This document shows, in pieces, positions 1 through 8,338 of a stretch of DNA of 42,150 nucleotides. Each line of letters opens with the position of its first letter. Positions within the stretch are counted from its first letter, which is position 1. Both the position numbers and the translations under genes were made by a program. The stretch comes from CAYRDC01 sp964422925 (lineage in GTDB: Bacteria > Bacteroidota > Bacteroidia > Chitinophagales > S012-47), in NCBI GenBank assembly GCA_964422925.1, contig CAYRDC010000020.1:1-42150 (forward strand), written 5' to 3'. Under the pieces are notes generated by a model. It saw only the letters and a list, made by a program, of their open reading frames with translations. It did not search any database and was not told the origin of the DNA.

Positions 1-37
1 AGCTCATATTCTTCTTCGTATGTTTTAAGTATCAAAA

Positions 38-1054
38 CTATACTTCTTTAGCTTCTTCTTTTTGTTCAACTTCCTCTGGATCTTCTTGAACTTCGACTGC
101 TTCTTCTTGTCCTGTTTCCGCTTTCTCCGGTAATTCGTGTGACTCATTTCTGATTTCTAGCTTCCGCTCCTCCTTACGTATTTCGTCGATTGTGCTTCGT
201 TGGGTTGTCTGGGTTAAAATAGCCGTTGTGGTCTGTTTATGCGGCTCTTCAATACCATTCATCCGCTGTAATTTAGTCAGAAGCTCAAGTAAAATGCTAT
301 ACTTTTTCTCACTTTTGGCCAATTTCAGCAGATCTTCCAGCAGATCCAATGTACCTGCCTTGCCCAAATTGCGCTCTTCAAGAAGTTTTTCTAGTTCCTC
401 ACCTATCATACGCTGCATTGCCTTTGTTTTGATTCGTTTTGTCCAGGATTTCTTCTTATTAGGGGTTAAATCCTCCCCATAAATCCACTCAAGAGCCTTG
501 TCAATATTATAGTCATTAGCTAAGTTTTCTTCAATTAAGTATAAATGAATTTTATTTCTAAGTTTTCTTAAATGGTTTAGTTTGCGGTAAATTGAATGAT
601 CGTCACCAAGTAGTTTATTCTTTTCTGTCTTTTGAAGCATTGAATTTAAGTTCATTTCTACTTCTTTATTTTCTTTCAACTTTTTTAAAAGTCTAGTTTC
701 AACCTTGACAATAACTCCATTTATTTTCTTTTCGTTAGAATTGAATACTGCAATTTCTTCAAAAGGGTCGGTCTTGTGGAGATTTTTGCTTTTAATAGCA
801 TAATAAAGTATTGATTCAATAACACTCATGCCAGTAATAACAAATGTCTTTATGAGCTCTGTATTAATTACAGTATGAATTTCCCTTTTCAATACGTTTG
901 AAATGAACTCAAGGTATTGCATGTTGTAAGACAGATTTTTTACCAATTCATATGTTCTGTGGAATTGGTCATTTTCTTTGATACCTGTTTCAAAGAAATT
1001 TTCGTACTTCGCAACATCCTTTACGTTCCAAAATATATCTTTAGTTTCGTTCAT
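38..1054 (-). CDS. AT-rich hypothetical protein with HEPN-like motif
   Basis: A 338-residue protein that I cannot assign to a named family. It starts at an ATG (1054) and ends at TAG. Residues 1-200 look helical. Around residues 163-170 there is an R-x6-H arrangement (RKLRNKIH), which resembles the R-x4-6-H motif of HEPN nucleases and HEPN-like helical proteins. Residues 205-265 are lysine- and leucine-rich and helical, and the last ~40 residues are a low-complexity Glu-rich tail. No signal peptide or membrane segment is visible. The DNA is clearly more AT-rich than the following ~41 kb (lysine codons mostly AAA, many TTT/ATT runs), and it sits alone at the window edge, which suggests horizontal transfer. 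A role in toxin-antitoxin or phage defence is inference from the HEPN-like motif only; the gene itself is clear, the function is not. Confidence 0.75.
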   Translation of the reverse strand: MNETKDIFWNVKDVAKYENFFETGIKENDQFHRTYELVKNLSYNMQYLEFISNVLKREIHTVINTELIKTFVITGMSVIESILYYAIKSKNLHKTDPFEEIAVFNSNEKKINGVIVKVETRLLKKLKENKEVEMNLNSMLQKTEKNKLLGDDHSIYRKLNHLRKLRNKIHLYLIEENLANDYNIDKALEWIYGEDLTPNKKKSWTKRIKTKAMQRMIGEELEKLLEERNLGKAGTLDLLEDLLKLAKSEKKYSILLELLTKLQRMNGIEEPHKQTTTAILTQTTQRSTIDEIRKEERKLEIRNESHELPEKAETGQEEAVEVQEDPEEVEQKEEAKEV

Positions 1055-1252
1055 TCTAAACTCATTATACTTCTTACTAAATCTGGTTTTTATCTTTGTA
1101 TGAAGTACAATGGATGTCTTTCAATGATTTAGCTATATAAGGTAATTCTCCGGGTAAACATACCCCGCAACAATGCTTCGGATTTTTAGCAAAATTGTCT
1201 GCGCCCATTAACATGACTGATAAAGCTAATCAATCTCCTTTAAATATGAAAT

Positions 1253-1287
1253 CCCGGATGTGTTATGGAGGTTCAGTTACATCCGGG
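1253..1287. repeat. 9-bp perfect inverted repeat near the edge of the AT-rich segment
   Basis: CCCGGATGT (1253-1261) and ACATCCGGG (1279-1287) are perfect inverted copies separated by 17 nt. They lie in the 296-bp gap between the AT-rich gene and the acyl-CoA dehydrogenase. There is no T-tract next to the right arm, so it is not a convincing intrinsic terminator for either strand. It may be an operator-like dyad or chance. Apart from this dyad and the weak -7 box at 1314, I see nothing else in the 1055-1350 stretch. Confidence 0.35.
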
Positions 1288-1313
1288 CCGGTGGGGTAGT
1301 GGTGCTGTTTTAT

Positions 1314-1321
1314 TAGCTTTG
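1314..1321 (+). promoter_or_regulatory. Candidate Bacteroidota -7 box for the acyl-CoA dehydrogenase gene
   Basis: TAGCTTTG matches the Bacteroidota primary-sigma -7 consensus TAnnTTTG exactly. I see no good TTTG -33 box about 20 bp upstream. If it is real, transcription starts near 1328. That would leave a ~23-nt leader before the ATG at 1351 and rules out the in-frame GTG at 1324 as a start. Confidence 0.35.
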
Positions 1322-1350
1322 CAGTGCCTTGCATCAAACCCAGTAAATCT

Positions 1351-2529
1351 ATGGAACAGGATCAGTTTAACGGGGTGGATTATTACCGGATTGATGACCT
1401 GCTGACCGATGAGCACAAGCTGATCAGGGACAGCATACGCCAATGGGTGAAAAAGGAAATTTCCCCAATAATTGATGATTATGCCCAGCGGGCCGAATTC
1501 CCCGCGCAGGTTATTCCCGGCCTGGCGGAGATGGGGGCCTTCGGTTCCTTCCTCCCGGAAAAATACGGCTGCCCGGGGCTCGACCAGATCAGTTACGGGC
1601 TGATTATGCAGGAGCTGGAGCGGGGCGATTCGGGCATCCGCTCCACGGCCTCGGTGCAGGGCAGCCTGGCCATGTACCCGATTTACGAATTCGGAACCGA
1701 GGAGCAGCGGAAAAAATACCTGCCGAAAATGGCCTCGGGCGAATGGATGGGCTGTTTCGGGCTCACCGAACCCAACCACGGTTCCAACCCGGGCGGCATG
1801 GAAACCCGGATTGAAGACAAAGGCGACTATTACCTGCTCAATGGCAGTAAAATGTGGATCTCGAATGCCCCGTTTGCGCAGATTGCCATTGTGTGGGCCA
1901 AAGACGAGGAAGGGGTTATCCGCGGCCTGATTGTGGAGCGGGGCATGGAGGGTTTCAGCACCCCGGAAATGAAAGGAAAATGGAGCCTGCGGGCTTCAGC
2001 CACGGGCGAGCTGGTTTTTGACAATGTGAAAGTACCCAAGGAGAATCTGCTGCCGGGTGTCAAAGGATTAAAGGGCCCATTGTCCTGTTTGTCTTCCGCC
2101 AGGTATGGCATTGCCTGGGGCGCCATTGGAGCAGCAATGGATTGTTATGATACCGCATTGCGCTACAGCCTGGAGCGTAAACAATTCGGTAAGCCCGTGG
2201 CCGGGTTTCAGCTTACCCAGAAAAAACTGGCCGAGATGCTCACCGAAATCACCAAAGCCCAGTTGCTGGCCTGGCGCCTGGGGGTTTTGAAAAACGAAGG
2301 CAAAGCCACGCCCCAGCAAATCAGCATGGCCAAACGCAACAACGTGGAAATGGCCCTGTGGGTAGCCCGCGAAGCCCGGCAAATACTGGGCGCTATGGGC
2401 ATTATGGGCGAATATCCCATTATGCGGCATATGATGAACCTGGAATCGGTAATCACCTACGAGGGAACCCATGAAATCCACCTGCTGATCACCGGAAAGG
2501 ACATTACCGGTCTGGATGCCTTTACCTGA
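1351..2529 (+). CDS. gcdH: Acyl-CoA dehydrogenase, glutaryl-CoA dehydrogenase-like
   Basis: A 392-residue FAD-dependent acyl-CoA dehydrogenase that follows the glutaryl-CoA dehydrogenase pattern along its whole length. Family marks are CFGLTEPNHGSNPGGMETR in the middle domain, KGKWSLRASATGELVFD, ARYGIAWGAIGAA, and the C-terminal TYEGTHEIH carrying the catalytic base (Glu371). The Arg in DSGIRSTASVQ corresponds to the arginine that holds the gamma-carboxylate of glutaryl-CoA in characterised enzymes, which favours glutaryl-CoA over simple acyl-CoA as substrate. That enzyme oxidises and decarboxylates glutaryl-CoA to crotonyl-CoA in lysine/tryptophan breakdown and passes electrons to ETF. The ATG at 1351 is preferred over GTG 1324: homologues begin near this point and the candidate promoter overlaps the longer start. 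No lysine-degradation neighbours are present, so the exact substrate is inferred. Confidence 0.85.
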   Translation: MEQDQFNGVDYYRIDDLLTDEHKLIRDSIRQWVKKEISPIIDDYAQRAEFPAQVIPGLAEMGAFGSFLPEKYGCPGLDQISYGLIMQELERGDSGIRSTASVQGSLAMYPIYEFGTEEQRKKYLPKMASGEWMGCFGLTEPNHGSNPGGMETRIEDKGDYYLLNGSKMWISNAPFAQIAIVWAKDEEGVIRGLIVERGMEGFSTPEMKGKWSLRASATGELVFDNVKVPKENLLPGVKGLKGPLSCLSSARYGIAWGAIGAAMDCYDTALRYSLERKQFGKPVAGFQLTQKKLAEMLTEITKAQLLAWRLGVLKNEGKATPQQISMAKRNNVEMALWVAREARQILGAMGIMGEYPIMRHMMNLESVITYEGTHEIHLLITGKDITGLDAFT

Positions 2530-2552
2530 TCTCAAATTCCACAAAAATCCGC

Positions 2553-2706
2553 GGTTTTCCACCCGTCAATACACATGGGTGCAGGGGTTTTCCACCTTAA
2601 TTTCCTGATTGAGGATAAGTATTGGATCAGAACAAAAAAATTGCTTGTAAATTATCAGTATTCAAACAGTTACAGATCAGTAGCCGGGTGATTCAAAAGT
2701 GGAAAA
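2553..2706. repeat. Three TTTTCCAC motifs upstream of dnaB
   Basis: The 272-bp gap before dnaB holds TTTTCCAC at 2555-2562 and 2588-2595 (each inside the direct repeat GGTTTTCCACC) and its reverse complement at 2699-2706. The motif differs from the DnaA-box core TTATCCAC at one position. CACCC (2560-2564) and GGGTG (2577-2581) between the first two copies also form a short dyad, possibly a weak terminator for the upstream gene. Whether DnaA binds here is unknown. Confidence 0.3.
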
Positions 2707-2734
2707 ATTTTGTAAATCTTTTTCCCCGGAATTA

Positions 2735-2766
2735 TTTGGCAGCCCGCTGCGAATGGGCTATGTTTA
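2735..2766 (+). promoter_or_regulatory. Candidate dnaB promoter
   Basis: TTTG at 2735-2738 is followed after 20 bp by TATGTTTA (2759-2766), which is one mismatch from the -7 consensus TAnnTTTG. The spacing fits the Bacteroidota -33/-7 arrangement. It would give a leader of roughly 30 nt carrying the GGGAG ribosome-binding sequence just before the dnaB ATG. Confidence 0.4.
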
Positions 2767-2801
2767 GGCTTTAAATTTTTTAAGCGCGGGAGACAAAACA
2801 G

Positions 2802-4316
2802 ATGGCAGAAAATACCGGAAAAACCAAAAGGATTTTTGACTTGAGCAAACGGCTGGGAGGGGAAGATATCTCGGCCCTGGCCTTTGGGAAATTGCCCCCG
2901 CAGGCAAGGGACCTGGAAGAAGCCGTGCTGGGCGGTTTGCTGTCTGATAAGGAAGCCGTTGCCTCTGTGATGGAAATCCTGAAGCCGGAATATTTTTATG
3001 ATGAGGCCAACCAAATCATTTATGAGGTTATTGTAAGATTGTTTGAGAGGGGGGAACCCGTGGACATGCTTACCGTAACCGAAGCCCTCCGGCAAGCCGG
3101 TAAACTGGACCAGGTGGGCGGTCCGTTCTATGTCAGCGACCTGACGAACCGGGTGGTTTCCTCGGCCAATGTCATTCCCCACGCGCGTATTATTGCTGAA
3201 AAATATATCCAGCGCAGCCTGATTCGTATTTCCACGCAGATTATCCGCGATGCCTATGATGAAACCATTGACGTATTCGACCTGCTGGATAAAGCCGAAC
3301 AACAACTTTATGGGGTAACCGATGAACTGATGAAGCGGAATTATGAACCGCTGAGCAATTACCTGAAGCGTAGTATTGAGCAACTGGAGGCCCTTCGGGA
3401 TAAAAAAGACGAATTTACCGGGGTGCCTTCCGGTTTTGTGGAGCTGGACCGTATCACCGGTGGCTGGCAGCCATCCGATTTAATTATCGTAGCGGCACGT
3501 CCGGGTATGGGAAAAACGGCTTTTACCCTTAGCATGGCCCGGAATGCGGCTGTCAGGACCAATACTCCGGTGGCTATATTCAGCCTGGAAATGTCTGCAG
3601 ACCAGTTGGTAAAAAGGCTGCTGTCTTCTGAAACCTCTATTCCTGGGGAAAATATCCGCAGGGGCAACCTGACCCAGAAGCAATGGGATCGCCTTACCCG
3701 CAGTATTGACCAGTTGAGCAAGGCCCCGATTTACATTGACGATACCCCGGCCATCAATGTTTTTGATTTGCGGGCAAAATGCAGGCGGCTGGCCAGTCAA
3801 TACCATGTGCAACTGTTTATCATTGATTATTTGCAGTTAATGTCAGGTACCCAGGAGCGGGGCAGGCAATCAGCGAGCCGCGAACAGGAAATCAGCCGGA
3901 TATCCCGTTCGCTGAAAGCCATTTCCAAAGAGTTGAACACACCGGTTATCGCCCTTTCACAGTTGAACCGTTCGGTGGAAACGCGTGGCGGGGACAAGCG
4001 GCCGCAATTATCTGACCTGCGGGAGTCAGGCGCCATTGAACAGGACGCTGACCTCGTGCTCTTTATTTACCGCCCGGAATATTACGGGCTGTCAGAAGTG
4101 CCTGATGACCCCACTACGGAAATCATTATCGCCAAGCACAGGAACGGAGCCGTGGGAAGGGTAACGCTTAACTTCAATAAACAATTTGCGCGGTTTGAAG
4201 AACAAAAACCAGAGCGAATGTCCGAATTCCCGGAAGAAAATCCCACGGTCATTCACCGTCCGTCCAGGATGAACGATGCCCCTGAAGCGGAGAGCCAGGA
4301 GGAAGATAAATTCTGA
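2802..4316 (+). CDS. dnaB: Replicative DNA helicase DnaB
   Basis: A 504-residue hexameric helicase that unwinds DNA ahead of the replication fork and recruits primase. The N-terminal helical domain (about residues 35-140, starting PPQARDLEEAVLGGLLSD) is followed by a linker and the RecA-like motor. Walker A is ARPGMGKTAF near residue 235 and Walker B is LFIIDYLQLM near residue 340. The loop motif QLNRSVETRGGDKRPQLSDL and the arginine-finger region FIYRPEYY are also present. Length is normal for a Bacteroidota DnaB and there is no intein insertion. The ATG at 2802 is preceded by GGGAG. The gene converges on the lptG-like gene with only 14 bp between stops. Confidence 0.97.
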   Translation: MAENTGKTKRIFDLSKRLGGEDISALAFGKLPPQARDLEEAVLGGLLSDKEAVASVMEILKPEYFYDEANQIIYEVIVRLFERGEPVDMLTVTEALRQAGKLDQVGGPFYVSDLTNRVVSSANVIPHARIIAEKYIQRSLIRISTQIIRDAYDETIDVFDLLDKAEQQLYGVTDELMKRNYEPLSNYLKRSIEQLEALRDKKDEFTGVPSGFVELDRITGGWQPSDLIIVAARPGMGKTAFTLSMARNAAVRTNTPVAIFSLEMSADQLVKRLLSSETSIPGENIRRGNLTQKQWDRLTRSIDQLSKAPIYIDDTPAINVFDLRAKCRRLASQYHVQLFIIDYLQLMSGTQERGRQSASREQEISRISRSLKAISKELNTPVIALSQLNRSVETRGGDKRPQLSDLRESGAIEQDADLVLFIYRPEYYGLSEVPDDPTTEIIIAKHRNGAVGRVTLNFNKQFARFEEQKPERMSEFPEENPTVIHRPSRMNDAPEAESQEEDKF

Positions 4317-4330
4317 TTTCCCGCACCGGT

Positions 4331-5416
4331 TTATTTGGGCGCCAGACGAACCAAAACTGCCGCGATAATTCCAAACAGCAGGTTCGGTATCCATACGGCC
4401 AGCAAAGCGGGCATATCGGAATTGGTGGCAAAAGTGGTGCTAAACCGCATGAACAGCACATAAGCCGCTGAAAACAGCAGACCGAGCGCCAATTGAAATC
4501 CCATGCCGCCACGATATTTTCTGGATGAAACAGCCAGGCCAATGAAAGTGAGAATGACCACTGAAAATGCGTTGCTGGTGCGTTGATATTTTTCCACTTC
4601 CCAAAGCGGTACTTTTTCGCTTCCTTTCCGTTTTTCCTCTTTAATGAAGCGGTTCAGCTCCCGCATATTCATAGTCGATTTCACTTCCACGCGGTATACA
4701 AAATCAGCCGGGGTAAAACCCAGGGCGGTGTCGAGGTGGTTGCCCTTATAAACCGAATCACCTTCAGGAAAGATTTTCCAGCCGTTGTAATTATTGAGCC
4801 GCCATCTTTTTTCTTCAGGATGCCAGTTAATCCGCGGGGAATATAAAAATTCTGTCATCCTGTGATTCCGGATCCGTTTCAGGCTAAACCGGTATCCTTC
4901 CTGGCGCGTGTCCATGTACCGTTGCATGGAAATAATGGTTTCCCCTTCAGCCGATTTATTGGTGACCAACTGGATGTCTGTATAATAATCGATTTTCCGG
5001 TTCACATAGTCCTGCTCAAAGGCAAACCGGGTTTTGTTGGCTTCCGGCACCAACCAATGATTGGCGCCCCACAAGGCAGCAGCCAGGATAAGGGATCCGT
5101 AAAAGTAGGGCCTGAGCAAACGGTAATAGCTGATCCCGTTTCCAAGAATGGAAACCAATTCAGAATTATAAGCCATCCGGGAGGTGAAATAGATGACCGA
5201 AATAAAAATGAAAAAAGGGCCCAGCAAGGCGGCTATGTAAGGGATGAAGTTCAGGTAATAATCGAACAAAATGGCATGCAGCGGAGCCTGATGATCCAGG
5301 AAATCCTGCATTTTCTCGGTTAAATCAATGACCACCGAGATCAGGACAAAAATCATCGTAATGAAGAGGAAAGTAAGCAGGAACCTCCGGATGATATATA
5401 GGTCCAGTATTTTCAA
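4331..5416 (-). CDS. LptF/LptG-family LPS export permease (TTG start)
   Basis: A 361-residue inner-membrane protein of the LptF/LptG (YjgP/YjgQ) family. It would work as the permease half of the LptB2FG transporter that extracts lipopolysaccharide from the inner membrane. Three helices come early (about residues 10-30, 50-75 and 95-120, with DLYIIRRFLLTFLFI at the start), then a long periplasmic beta-rich region, then three C-terminal helices from about residue 275. The start is TTG at 5416: this gives the usual N-terminus of the family, whereas the next ATG would cut the first helix. It lies 16 nt downstream of tgt on the same strand, a pairing that suggests co-transcription. The sequence does not say whether it is LptF or LptG; only one copy is in the window. 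Confidence 0.9.
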   Translation of the reverse strand: MKILDLYIIRRFLLTFLFITMIFVLISVVIDLTEKMQDFLDHQAPLHAILFDYYLNFIPYIAALLGPFFIFISVIYFTSRMAYNSELVSILGNGISYYRLLRPYFYGSLILAAALWGANHWLVPEANKTRFAFEQDYVNRKIDYYTDIQLVTNKSAEGETIISMQRYMDTRQEGYRFSLKRIRNHRMTEFLYSPRINWHPEEKRWRLNNYNGWKIFPEGDSVYKGNHLDTALGFTPADFVYRVEVKSTMNMRELNRFIKEEKRKGSEKVPLWEVEKYQRTSNAFSVVILTFIGLAVSSRKYRGGMGFQLALGLLFSAAYVLFMRFSTTFATNSDMPALLAVWIPNLLFGIIAAVLVRLAPK

Positions 5417-5432
5417 GACAGGTAAAGTTAGG

Positions 5433-6563
5433 TTATAAACGCTGGTCCAATTTCCGTATTATTTCGTTTTTCCAGTTGTGAAAGTTTCCTTGTTGTATGC
5501 GTTTCCGGGCTTCCCGGACCAGCCACATGTACAGCCCCAGATTTTGCATTGTGGCAATCTGCAGCCCCAGTATTTCATTGCTGATAAACAGGTGCCTGAG
5601 ATAAGCTTTGGAATAGGCTGTGGATACTTCAGCGCTTCCAGCGGGATCCAGCGGACTGAAGTCGCGGGCCCATTTCCGGTTCCGGATATTGATAATGCCT
5701 TCCTGTGTGAATATCTGCCCGTTCCGGGCGTGGCGGGTGGGCATCACACAGTCAAACATATCCACGCCCAGGGCAATGCTTTCCAGGATGTTGGCCGGGG
5801 TTCCCACACCCATCAGGTATCGCGGGAGATGATCCGGCAGTATCCGGCAAACCAGCGAGGTCATTTCATACATTGTTTCATGGGGCTCGCCTACGGATAG
5901 ACCACCAATAGCGCAGCCGGTGGTGGCTTTCGAAGCAACGTAAGTGGCGGATTGTTCCCGCAGATCGCGGTAAACGGAACCTTGTACAATGGGGAACAAA
6001 GCCTGTTCATGACCATACAGGGGTTCCGTATCATGGAATTGCCGGAAACACCGGTCCAGCCAGCGGTGGGTTAAGTGCATGGATTGACTGGCGTATTCCT
6101 TGTCACAGGGATAAGGAGTGCATTCATCAAAAGCCATGATGATGTCTGCCCCGATAATACGCTGAATATCTATAGCGCTTTCAGGGCTGAAAAAATGCCT
6201 TGACCCGTCAATATGCGATTGAAAAGCGACCCCGTCTTCCCGGATCTTGCGGTTCACCCCCAGGGAATATACCTGGTATCCGCCACTGTCGGTCAGTAAG
6301 GCGCGGTTCCAGCCCATGAAACGGTGCAACCCGCCAGCTTCCCGGATAATGTCCGTACCCGGTCTCAGGTATAAGTGGTACGTATTACTGAGCATTATCC
6401 GGATATCCAGGGTGGATTCCAGTTCATCGCGGGGTACGGCTTTAACAGTGGCCAGCGTACCTACCGGCATGAATATCGGGGTTTCCACCGGCCCGTGGCC
6501 TGTCTGCAAAATCCCGGTCCGTGCCCGGCTGCCTTTGTCCCTGGCGATGATGGTAAATTCCAT
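5433..6563 (-). CDS. tgt: tRNA-guanine transglycosylase Tgt, zinc ligands absent
   Basis: A 376-residue tRNA-guanine transglycosylase that swaps guanine 34 in GUN anticodons for the queuosine precursor preQ1. Active-site parts are intact: LLTDSGGYQVYSL (general acid/base Asp), MAFDECTPYP, GGLSVGEP for substrate binding, and DMFDCVMPTRHARNG with the nucleophilic Asp. The C-terminal region is unusual. Where well-studied bacterial enzymes have three zinc-binding cysteines, this protein reads DPAGSAEVSTAYSKAYLRHL with no Cys. The fourth ligand His (usual HNL) is Gln here (MQNL). I believe loss of the cysteines also occurs in other Bacteroidota, but the fold remains clearly Tgt. queE, which feeds the same pathway, lies ~25 kb away. 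Likely first gene of a two-gene unit with the Lpt permease. Confidence 0.95.
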   Translation of the reverse strand: MEFTIIARDKGSRARTGILQTGHGPVETPIFMPVGTLATVKAVPRDELESTLDIRIMLSNTYHLYLRPGTDIIREAGGLHRFMGWNRALLTDSGGYQVYSLGVNRKIREDGVAFQSHIDGSRHFFSPESAIDIQRIIGADIIMAFDECTPYPCDKEYASQSMHLTHRWLDRCFRQFHDTEPLYGHEQALFPIVQGSVYRDLREQSATYVASKATTGCAIGGLSVGEPHETMYEMTSLVCRILPDHLPRYLMGVGTPANILESIALGVDMFDCVMPTRHARNGQIFTQEGIINIRNRKWARDFSPLDPAGSAEVSTAYSKAYLRHLFISNEILGLQIATMQNLGLYMWLVREARKRIQQGNFHNWKNEIIRKLDQRL

Positions 6564-6616
6564 GTCTGCCGCAATATTCTGAAAAATCGGTCTATTTTTA
6601 GCCGATACATTTATCC

Positions 6617-7765
6617 ATGGAACTGTCAGATGTCCTGTTTACCGGTCTGCTGCTCGCTTTTGGCGTTCAATTTTGGTTTTTATCCGGGTGGTGTATTGCC
6701 ATAATCAGCCACCGGCCGGCAGAAGAAGGGCCGGGCAACGGCCCGGTGTCTGTTATAATTTGTGCCAGAAACGAGGCAGAGCGCCTGGCGCGGAACCTGC
6801 CCCGGGTTCTTGATCAGGAGTACCCTGATTTTGAAGTGATTGTGGTGGATGACGGGTCGGAAGACAACACCTGGGATCAATTACTGGCGCTATCCCGTAC
6901 CCATTCCAGGCTTAAACCTGTCAGGTCCCGGGACTATGGGCTGCCGGGTAAACGCAATGCGCTGCTAACGGGCGTGCGGACTTCGCGGAATGAATTCCTG
7001 CTGTTTACGGATGCCGACTGTTATCCGTCTTCCCATCAATGGATTGCGCGAATGACAGCGCCATTGGAAAAGGGGTACGAAATCGTATTGGGCGCTTCCC
7101 CGGTTGAAAAAAAGCGGGGACTAAAATTTTTGTGGCAAAGATTCGAGGTTTTTCATGTGATAGTTCAATACCTGGGTTTTGCCCTGAGCGGAGTACCCTA
7201 TATGGGAACCGGCAGAAACCTGGCATGCCGGAAAACAACTTTTCTACAGGTAATTCAAGACAAAAAATACAGCCCGGTGAATTCCGGGGATGACGACTTG
7301 TTTGTGAATCTGACGGCCACCCGTTTCAACACCCGCATTGTATGCGCCTCCGAAGCATTCACATTCACAGAACCCTATGCCGGCATACGACAATGGTTTA
7401 CCGCAAAAAAGAGGCATCACAGCACAGCCAGGCATTACAAGACTATTCATATTGTATTGCTTTCTTTATGGCACGCCAGCCAATTGATTTTCTATCTTTC
7501 AGCAGCCGTTTTGTGTATAACGGGAGCCTATGGATGGGCGCTTTTCGCAATTTTTGTCATAAGGGTTGTATTTTTGTATTGTCTGTATGGTCCGCTGGCC
7601 ATAAAACTGGATCATAGGGACATGATTAAATGGCTGCCATGGTGGGACCTGCTCCTTGCTGTGTTCCTGCTTTTGGCCGCGCCCTTTATCTTTATTGAAC
7701 GGAACGTTACATGGCAGCAGAGAGCAAATTCTCACCCCGGGCCCAGGAAGACATCAAATTGGTAA
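6617..7765 (+). CDS. Membrane-anchored family 2 glycosyltransferase
   Basis: A 382-residue glycosyltransferase with a GT-A fold. An N-terminal helix (about residues 5-30) is followed by VSVIICARNEAERL, VIVVDDGSEDNT and FTDADCYPSS (the metal-binding DxD), then GDDDLFV, and QWFTAKKRHH in the place of the family's (Q/R)xxRW-type acceptor motif. Three to four hydrophobic segments close the protein (from about residue 280). It is probably an inner-membrane enzyme that adds a sugar to a lipid-linked or surface glycan; donor and acceptor cannot be read from the sequence. TATTTTTA (6593-6600) in the 53-bp divergent gap from tgt is a near-consensus -7 box. The 3' end overlaps the next gene by 55 nt, so the two are probably translated from one message. 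Confidence 0.9.
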   Translation: MELSDVLFTGLLLAFGVQFWFLSGWCIAIISHRPAEEGPGNGPVSVIICARNEAERLARNLPRVLDQEYPDFEVIVVDDGSEDNTWDQLLALSRTHSRLKPVRSRDYGLPGKRNALLTGVRTSRNEFLLFTDADCYPSSHQWIARMTAPLEKGYEIVLGASPVEKKRGLKFLWQRFEVFHVIVQYLGFALSGVPYMGTGRNLACRKTTFLQVIQDKKYSPVNSGDDDLFVNLTATRFNTRIVCASEAFTFTEPYAGIRQWFTAKKRHHSTARHYKTIHIVLLSLWHASQLIFYLSAAVLCITGAYGWALFAIFVIRVVFLYCLYGPLAIKLDHRDMIKWLPWWDLLLAVFLLLAAPFIFIERNVTWQQRANSHPGPRKTSNW

Positions 7766-8316
7766 ATGCCGCTCTTAACGGGGATCAAAGGGCATATAGC
7801 AGGCTAATGTCCCGCTACAAGGACTCCATTTATTTTATGGTGCTGAAAATGGTGCACAACCGGGATGATGCCGAAGACCTCACCATGGAGGCTTTTGGCA
7901 AAGCATTTAAAAATCTGGCAAAATACAGCCCGGAATACGCTTTCAGCACCTGGTTATTTAAAATAGCCACAAATAATTGTATTGACCACATCCGGAAGAA
8001 AAAACTGCAGACCCTTTCGATTGATATGCCTGCCCAGCAAGATGATGGGTCAACCATTCAACTTGACCCGCCCTCATCCGGCCCTGATCCAATGGAAACA
8101 GTCATTAAGGAACAACGCAAAGGATTGCTGCGGGAGGTTGTTCAGGAGCTGAACCCAAAATACAGGATATTGATTGAACTGCGTTTTTTCAAGGAGTACT
8201 CCTATGAAGAGATTGCGAATGAACTGCAATTACCCCTTGGTACGGTAAAAGCCCAACTATTCCGGGCCAAAGAATTGCTTTTCAATATGCTAAAGCATAA
8301 AAAAGAGCGTATCTGA
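7711..8316 (+). CDS. ECF-type RNA polymerase sigma factor
   Basis: A 201-residue sigma-70-family factor of the extracytoplasmic-function type. Region 2 spans about residues 15-90 (LVNAALNGDQRAYSRLMSRY, DDAEDLTMEAFGKAFKN, STWLFKIATNNCIDHIRKK). Region 4 spans about 140-195, with a helix-turn-helix in YEEIANELQLPLGTVKAQL. The ATG at 7711 lies inside the end of the glycosyltransferase gene; no later in-frame start keeps the full region 2, so the 55-nt overlap seems genuine. No anti-sigma factor gene is adjacent, which is unusual for stress-type ECF factors and suggests a constitutive or otherwise controlled regulator. Residues 93-120 form a variable linker between the two regions. Its regulon is unknown. 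Confidence 0.95.
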   Translation: MAAESKFSPRAQEDIKLVNAALNGDQRAYSRLMSRYKDSIYFMVLKMVHNRDDAEDLTMEAFGKAFKNLAKYSPEYAFSTWLFKIATNNCIDHIRKKKLQTLSIDMPAQQDDGSTIQLDPPSSGPDPMETVIKEQRKGLLREVVQELNPKYRILIELRFFKEYSYEEIANELQLPLGTVKAQLFRAKELLFNMLKHKKERI

Positions 8317-8338
8317 TAACAGATCCTTTTCATTTTGC

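Noticed and set aside
1324..1350. GTG start nine codons upstream for the acyl-CoA dehydrogenase
   Set aside because: It follows the candidate -7 box by 2 nt and would precede the transcription start; family proteins begin near the ATG at 1351.
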